Origin: Pseudomonadota bacterium
GTDB taxonomy: Bacteria > Pseudomonadota > Gammaproteobacteria > Halothiobacillales > Halothiobacillaceae
DNA length: 10,414 nucleotides
NCBI GenBank assembly: GCA_021795795.1
Contig: JAJYPA010000265.1
Span: forward strand, 1 to 10,414
Direction: 5' to 3'
The notes beneath the pieces are model-generated. The model ran no database searches, had not been told where the DNA came from, and was given only the letters and a program-made list of their open reading frames with translations. Numbering within the stretch: the stretch's first letter is position 1; each line of letters opens with the position of its first letter. This document shows positions 6,172-10,414 of this stretch, one piece after another. Both the position numbers and the translations under genes were made by a program.

Positions 6172-8765
6172 ATCTCACGACAACCGCACGCTCGAAGCCA
6201 TTTGCCAGAGTCATGAATGTCGATATTAACGATACCGAGGTCACCAGCAGAACCCGTGTTGTTCATGACGCTGCTTTACTCAAAGCAACAGTGAAATCAG
6301 TATGCCAGCGAATCGTACCTCTCTGGCCGCTCGACGCCTTCGTGGCCGTCAGCCCTTATTTCGGATTGCGCGATCAGGATTTCGAAAAGGCCAATGAGAC
6401 GCTTGGCAAAGTGGCCAAGTCTTCCCTGACCATGCCACGCCGTTACTATCGGGAGCAACTCTCGTCAGGCCGCATTACTCGAGCCGATTTGGAGCAAGCA
6501 CTAAAGCAACATGGCATCGGTATGAACGCTGCAGAGGTGGAAAGGGCGCTTACCAGCGAGGGCCCCACACTGCCGAACCCAATCCCGCTGGTTTCGGATG
6601 TCTTGGGAGAGATGGATAATACCCAATGGACTGGGTTTGTTGTGGAACAAATCAGCCAATTCTGTGCTGCTTATTTTGATCAAGGCCAGTCTATCTGGAA
6701 GATGCCTTGGCGGGGGGAGACCCTCTATAATGCATGGCGCCAGTTTGCCGAAATCGATCTTAACCCCAGAATGATGGGCTTGCATGGCACCAGGGCTGCA
6801 GTCGCAGCGTTACCTGATCTGCCTGCAGACACGATTGCTCTGGCAATTCAGAAGCTCGCCATACCTGCGGATATGCTGGAAGATTACCTTCTCGCTGCCT
6901 TGATGAATATCGGTGGATGGGCATCCTGGGCACGTTACCTTCGCTGGGAGCAAGAACTGGTTGGGGGAAATGAGGACTCCATCGTCGATCTGTTGGCTAT
7001 ACGGCTTGCTTGGGAATTGATACTGTTAAATGATCGGCAAACCCCTGAAATGGGGAATGCCTGGCGATATGCCGTGCAAGCCCTGCAGCAATCTTCAGCA
7101 CGCGGCGGGCAAGTGCAGGCAAAAATAGACTTTGCCCTGCAAACTGCTTTTGAATTAAGTTATCAGAAAAAAATCGTCGCAGAACTCACTCGTCCCAACC
7201 AGCAAACATTAGGGGGGAATTCCACCCCAGTGCGGCCATCTGTACAGGCTGCATTCTGCATCGATGTGCGCTCGGAAGTATTTCGAAGGGCTTTGGAAAC
7301 TGTCGCGCCTACTGCGCAAACCATGGGCTTTGCAGGATTTTTTGGCGCCTTCATGGAATTTGTACCGCTAGGTGCGTCTAAGCCGCGGATTCACTTACCT
7401 GTCCTGCTGACGCCGAGCTGGCAGGGACGCCAGCATATTCATGGCGTTAGCAGCGGGGAAATGGAAGTGGTCATCAGCCACCGTCGTCGGCGTCTACACA
7501 GTGCTGATAACTGGAAAGCCTTCAAAAGTTCGCCTTCCTCCTGTTTCTCGTTCGTGGAATCGACTGGATTACTCTACGGCCCAAAACTGCTCGGAGACAG
7601 CTTCGGGTGGAGCCGTCCGGTGCCCCATCCAGAAATCAAGGGCATCCACCCCAAATTTAGTGGACGTCTTGTTCCAAGCCTGGATGCGATTTCTCATGGA
7701 GAAAAAATTGCCAAAACCCGGCAGAAATCGGCTGAAACTCCGCTGGTTGGTATCCCCATGGGAGATCGTGGCGCGCTGGGGGAATTGATTCTAAAGGCCA
7801 TGTCGATGACCAGCAATTTCGCACGACTGATTTTGCTGGTCGGACATGGGAGCAGCACGGTCAACAACCCCCATGCTACGGGGCTCGATTGCGGGGCTTG
7901 TGCAGGCCAAACAGGTGAAGTCAGCGCTCGAGTCATCGCTACTTTGCTTAATGAGCCCAAAGTGCGTGAAGAACTTGCCCGGAAAGGTATCAATATTCCG
8001 ACAGACACCCGGTTTGTCGGGGCCTTGCACGATACGACGCTCGATGAGGTGATCTTGTTCGATATCGATGGATTGGCACTGACTCACGCACAGGATCTGA
8101 AAGATCTGCGTCATTGGCTCGCGCAAGCCGGGCAACTGGCGCGTATGGAACGATCCAGTTTGCTGGGCATCCAGAATTCAACTCCAGCGGTTGTTGACGC
8201 GCTGATTCAAGAACGTAGCCGGGACTGGTCGCAGGTTTTCCCGGAATGGGGTCTTGCCGGTAATGCCGCTTTTATTGCCGCACCACGTTCCAGAACCAAA
8301 AATATCGACCTTGCCGGAAGATCATTTTTGCATGACTACGAGTGGCGCAAGGATGAAGGCTTTGGTGTTTTAGAGCTCATCATGACCGCACCGATGGTGG
8401 TCGCCAACTGGATTAATATGCAGTATTACGGATCTGTCGTCGATAACAAACGATTCGGCAGCGGCAATAAAGTGCTGCACAATGTCGTAGGAGGCTCTAT
8501 AGGCGTATTCGAAGGAAACGGCGGCGATCTACGCGTCGGCCTTCCATTGCAGTCGCTCCATAATGGCGAACGATGGGTGCATGAGCCATTGCGACTGAAT
8601 GTCTTTCTCGAGGCACCAAAATCAGAGATTGATCGAATCATTGCCAAACATGAGCTCGTGCGCGAACTCGTTGAAAATCGGTGGTTGTACCTGTTTCAAA
8701 TTGACGACGAGCACGGAGGCATCTACCAGCGCAGCACGGACAGGCAATGGCAACGAATGCCATGA
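6168..8765 (+). CDS. dabA: DabA, carbonic-anhydrase-like subunit of the DAB pump
   Basis: 865 residues from ATG 6168. AAGGAG (6155-6160) is 7 bases upstream and the start overlaps the dabB stop; an in-frame ATG at 6105 lies inside dabB without such a site. This is the DUF2309/PF10070 family, a large cytoplasmic, peripherally membrane-bound protein. The zinc-site residues of beta-carbonic-anhydrase type are all visible: Cys364 and Asp366 in AAFCIDVRSEVF, His560 in LLVGHGSSTVNNP, and Cys575 in GLDCGACAGQTG, 15 residues after the His as in the characterised Halothiobacillus protein. The N-terminal PLWPLDAFVAVSPYFGL motif is also typical of the family. Function by family knowledge: hydration of CO2 to bicarbonate inside the cell, energised through DabB, raising the carbon pool for Rubisco. 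Length is close to the known members and the frame is unbroken, so it should be active. A Cys-rich gene of unknown function follows after 55 bases. Confidence 0.95.
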   Translation: MNLTTTARSKPFARVMNVDINDTEVTSRTRVVHDAALLKATVKSVCQRIVPLWPLDAFVAVSPYFGLRDQDFEKANETLGKVAKSSLTMPRRYYREQLSSGRITRADLEQALKQHGIGMNAAEVERALTSEGPTLPNPIPLVSDVLGEMDNTQWTGFVVEQISQFCAAYFDQGQSIWKMPWRGETLYNAWRQFAEIDLNPRMMGLHGTRAAVAALPDLPADTIALAIQKLAIPADMLEDYLLAALMNIGGWASWARYLRWEQELVGGNEDSIVDLLAIRLAWELILLNDRQTPEMGNAWRYAVQALQQSSARGGQVQAKIDFALQTAFELSYQKKIVAELTRPNQQTLGGNSTPVRPSVQAAFCIDVRSEVFRRALETVAPTAQTMGFAGFFGAFMEFVPLGASKPRIHLPVLLTPSWQGRQHIHGVSSGEMEVVISHRRRRLHSADNWKAFKSSPSSCFSFVESTGLLYGPKLLGDSFGWSRPVPHPEIKGIHPKFSGRLVPSLDAISHGEKIAKTRQKSAETPLVGIPMGDRGALGELILKAMSMTSNFARLILLVGHGSSTVNNPHATGLDCGACAGQTGEVSARVIATLLNEPKVREELARKGINIPTDTRFVGALHDTTLDEVILFDIDGLALTHAQDLKDLRHWLAQAGQLARMERSSLLGIQNSTPAVVDALIQERSRDWSQVFPEWGLAGNAAFIAAPRSRTKNIDLAGRSFLHDYEWRKDEGFGVLELIMTAPMVVANWINMQYYGSVVDNKRFGSGNKVLHNVVGGSIGVFEGNGGDLRVGLPLQSLHNGERWVHEPLRLNVFLEAPKSEIDRIIAKHELVRELVENRWLYLFQIDDEHGGIYQRSTDRQWQRMP

Positions 8766-8820
8766 TATTGTTGACGACTACTGATACAGACATCAACCCA
8801 AGCCAGGAACCGGCGAAATC

Positions 8821-9663
8821 ATGGAGCTTAGAAACTCTATTTACAGGGGTTCAACCGTCGCCTTGCTCACCCAGCACGGCAAGGAGAAGGTCATTGCTCC
8901 TCTGCTGGCCTTGGCCATCGATTGCCAGGTGAGGCAGGTAACTGGTTACGACACCGACCAACTGGGCACGTTCACGCGTGACATTCCGCGCCCGGGCACA
9001 CAACTCGAGGCGGCGCGAAAAAAAGCACGCCTCGGCATGGAATTGGCGGGGTTGACCCTCGGCCTCGCCAGTGAAGGCAGCTTCGGAGTGGATCCATTCA
9101 CCGGAGTGTTTCCCTGGAACGTGGAGATGATCGTCTGGATCGACGATACGCTGGGCATCGAAGTCGTTGGCGTCGCCTCTGGCGCGAGCAGTTTTTCTCA
9201 TCTTCTTGCTGCAAGTTGGGAAGAAGTCGAGAAATTTGCTCGCACAGCAGGCTTCCCGGATCATGGTTTGGTTGTGCGTCCGCAGCACGAAGACGACCCA
9301 CGCATCCGCAAAGGCATTACTGACTGGGAAACACTACGCGATGCCTTTCACTGGGCCTGTGGCGAAGCGGATAATGGCCGGATTTTCTTGGAAACCGATG
9401 TACGTGCGCATATGAATCCCACTCGCATGAAGATGATCGGCCAAGCTACTCAAGACCTCGCACGCAAACTTTGCACCCTGTGCCCAGTGTGCAACACGCC
9501 AGGATTCCAGATCATGGAGCGCGTTCCCGGCTTGCCCTGCGAGGATTGTGGCGCCCCAACCCGTGAAGCCAAGGCTGACATCCACCGTTGCGCAAGATGC
9601 GGTCATCGGGTAGCAGTTGATCGCCCAGTGCAGGCGGCACCGGTATGTCGGCGCAAACCGTGA
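8821..9663 (+). CDS. Cys-rich protein of unknown function (DUF6671-like), putative zinc ribbon
   Basis: 280 residues. ATG 8821 has AGGAA (8805-8809) upstream, and a stop in the same frame (8782-8784) excludes a much longer start. From memory it resembles proteins labelled DUF6671; I cannot verify that here. The N-terminal domain (about 1-210) begins [19 protein letters not shown] and includes [41 protein letters not shown] and [13 protein letters not shown]. The KK...SEGSFG layout loosely recalls nucleotide-pyrophosphatase folds, but this is weak. The C-terminal part (218-260) holds CTLCPVC (218, 221, 224), CEDC (240, 243) and CARC (257, 260), enough for one or two zinc sites. No membrane segment or signal peptide is apparent, so it should be cytoplasmic. 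It starts 55 bases after dabA without an obvious terminator, and the pyrC relic overlaps its end by 19 bases. A link to carbon uptake is only positional. Confidence 0.8.
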   Translation: MELRNSIYRGSTVALLTQHGKEKVIAPLLALAIDCQVRQVTGYDTDQLGTFTRDIPRPGTQLEAARKKARLGMELAGLTLGLASEGSFGVDPFTGVFPWNVEMIVWIDDTLGIEVVGVASGASSFSHLLAASWEEVEKFARTAGFPDHGLVVRPQHEDDPRIRKGITDWETLRDAFHWACGEADNGRIFLETDVRAHMNPTRMKMIGQATQDLARKLCTLCPVCNTPGFQIMERVPGLPCEDCGAPTREAKADIHRCARCGHRVAVDRPVQAAPVCRRKP

Positions 9664-9950
9664 CTCGTCTGACCATCGTGCGCCCCGACGACTGGCATTT
9701 GCACATGCGCGATGATGAAGTGCTGGCCTCGGTGCTTCCTGATACGGCACGGCGGTTTGCGCGCGCTATCGTCATGCCCAATCTCAAGCCACCTGCGACC
9801 ACGACGGAGCAGGCGCTGGCTTATCGTGAGCGCATCCTGGCAGTTTTGCCGAAAAATATGTCGTTCGAACCGCTGATGACGCTCCCTCCACCTTACCGAG
9901 GACACCGCGCCGTCTGAGATTGCCACGGCCAAAGCCGCGTTGCGGGTCAA
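9645..9950 (+). pseudogene. pyrC: Dihydroorotase (class II) N-terminal remnant
   Basis: ATG 9645 lies inside the end of the preceding gene (19-base overlap), with AGGCGG (9632-9637) as ribosome site. The first 80 residues match class II dihydroorotase well: [11 protein letters not shown] with the zinc ligands His18 and His20, [35 protein letters not shown] and FEPLMTL. After 9884 the frame breaks: the expected [17 protein letters not shown] continues in another frame (9892-9939), so about four extra bases lie at 9885-9891. The original frame stops at 9917. Beyond about 9950 the similarity fades, and the remaining 260 or so residues, including the carboxylated Lys and other zinc ligands, are absent. 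Dihydroorotase closes carbamoyl-aspartate in pyrimidine synthesis. As that step is essential in a prototroph, an intact copy should exist elsewhere in the genome. The GC-rich stretch 9950-10020 is not recognised. Confidence 0.85.
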
Positions 9951-10235
9951 ATCGGGAAGATCGCGACGCGTACGGCGCAGGTCGTAGCCGGGACTACGAT
10001 GCCAAGCCGCCGTCGCAGCCATGTGGGAATTAATCAGCGGTTCCCTACGTCGAATCTCATTAAGCTTTAGAACGATAGCCCTTATTAATCAATAAGTTTT
10101 AAAATAGTCTCATTTAACATTAGACTGAAATCTCATAATGAAACGATACTATCAAGAAATAACCTGGGAATTTCCGGTGGGATCCTTCTGAAGCATTCAA
10201 AAATATAGTAGAGCTATCGTCCCTCATTGCGACTT
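9951..10235. other. Spacer without recognisable gene
   Basis: The first 70 bases are GC-rich and may be shuffled pyrC debris; they include a small perfect hairpin TCGTAG-CCGGGA-CTACGA (9982-9999). From about 10022 the composition changes abruptly to AT-rich, which suggests a junction with unrelated DNA. Within this lie CTTATT-aatc-AATAAG followed by TTTT (10081-10100), a very weak terminator candidate, and an AGTCT/AGACT pair (10106-10126). No coding sequence is supported. Confidence 0.5.
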
Positions 10236-10265
10236 ATTGCTAAAAAAGTAGCAATTGCTATTTTT
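10236..10265. promoter_or_regulatory. Nested TAGCAA/TTGCTA palindromes before the ATPase gene
   Basis: ATTGCTA (10236-10242), the spacer AAAAAG, then the perfect 12-bp palindrome TAGCAATTGCTA (10249-10260) and TTTTT. The first box pairs exactly with TAGCAAT (10249-10255), and the 12-bp palindrome is itself flanked by A-run and T-run. Three half sites at such short range, ending 6-24 bases before the gene start, look like a dimeric repressor operator, possibly autoregulatory. A hairpin affecting translation is the alternative. Confidence 0.45.
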
Positions 10266-10289
10266 ACGACAATGAACGACAATAGGTAC

Positions 10290-10414
10290 ATGAAAACTTT
10301 TGATGAAATTGAAGTTCATCGCCCAGAACTCGCACAGGGTTACCTTGGGCTACTCAGTACCCAACCTGGGCGCCCCTTAGCCTTGTTTGCCCCTCGTCGT
10401 GTTGGCAAAACATT
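10290..10414 (+). CDS. P-loop ATPase, N-terminal part (cut by window edge)
   Basis: An open frame runs to the window end: 41 codons from ATG 10290, or 47 from the in-frame ATG 10272. TAGGT (10283-10287) sits just before 10290, whereas 10272 has no ribosome site, so 10290 is preferred. The sequence FDEIEVHRPELAQGYLGLL is followed by RPLALFAPRRVGKT, a Walker A loop at residues 34-41 (A-P-R-R-V-G-K-T, with Ala in place of the usual first Gly). This arrangement with a short N-terminus resembles AAA-type or STAND-like ATPases in proteobacterial accessory regions that begin with 'APRRxGKS'. Walker B and any effector domain lie beyond the window, so the role (defence, transposition or other) is open. 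Composition and the upstream operator-like palindrome suggest it is not part of the dab operon. Confidence 0.65.
   Translation, partial: MKTFDEIEVHRPELAQGYLGLLSTQPGRPLALFAPRRVGKT

Noticed and set aside
8747..8932. Small ORF bridging dabA and the Cys-rich gene
   Set aside because: No ribosome site or motif, and it overlaps both real genes in another frame.
9603..10022. Minus-strand open frame over the pyrC remnant
   Set aside because: Arg-rich shadow of the pyrC coding sequence; no similarity recognised.
10081..10100. CTTATT-aatc-AATAAG plus TTTT as an intrinsic terminator
   Set aside because: The six-pair stem is almost all A-T and would be too unstable; mentioned only within the spacer.

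Overview
The window looks like chromosomal DNA from a chemolithoautotrophic proteobacterium, most likely a betaproteobacterium of the Nitrosomonadales/Gallionellales/Thiobacillus kind. That placement is inference, from protein similarity recalled by eye and from a dabB-dabA inorganic-carbon uptake operon, which is typical of autotrophs. Base composition is patchwork: GC-rich genes at 1.65-4.0 kb, moderate GC in the dab operon, and AT-rich spacers at about 0.50-0.74, 4.27-4.43 and 10.02-10.27 kb. Together with several decayed genes, this suggests an accessory region that has been rearranged repeatedly.

Layout. (1) 1-503, minus strand: a beta-ketoacyl-ACP synthase (cut by the window edge) and an acyl carrier protein, coupled by a 4-base stop/start overlap. 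They have a good promoter and an upstream row of three TTGTAA boxes spaced exactly 10 bp. (2) 703-897: promoter, tRNA-Ala(GGC) and probable terminator. (3) 933-1626: repeats resembling integrase arm sites and a broken P4-type tyrosine integrase, the relic of an element inserted at the tRNA. (4) 1654-3988: a marR / isochorismatase-fold hydrolase / MFS exporter set; the MarR looks damaged and the hydrolase has no cysteine. (5) 4056-4206, minus strand: remnant of an IS3-family orfA. (6) 4290-4503: AT-rich leader with a long inverted repeat. (7) 4516-8765: dabB and dabA, overlapping by 4 bases. (8) 8821-9663: a Cys-rich protein of unknown function. (9) 9645-9950: decayed start of pyrC. (10) 10236-10414: an unusual nested palindrome just upstream of an ATPase gene that runs off the window.

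How the genes work together. DabB (NuoL/antiporter-like membrane subunit) and DabA (beta-carbonic-anhydrase-like subunit with all four expected zinc-site residues) should form an energised system trapping CO2 as bicarbonate for carbon fixation. The Cys-rich gene follows 55 bp later on the same strand and could be co-transcribed; it is the best candidate for something undescribed. The marR-hydrolase-MFS set looks like a self-regulated detoxification or efflux cassette that arrived separately. No complete new system can be demonstrated from this window alone.
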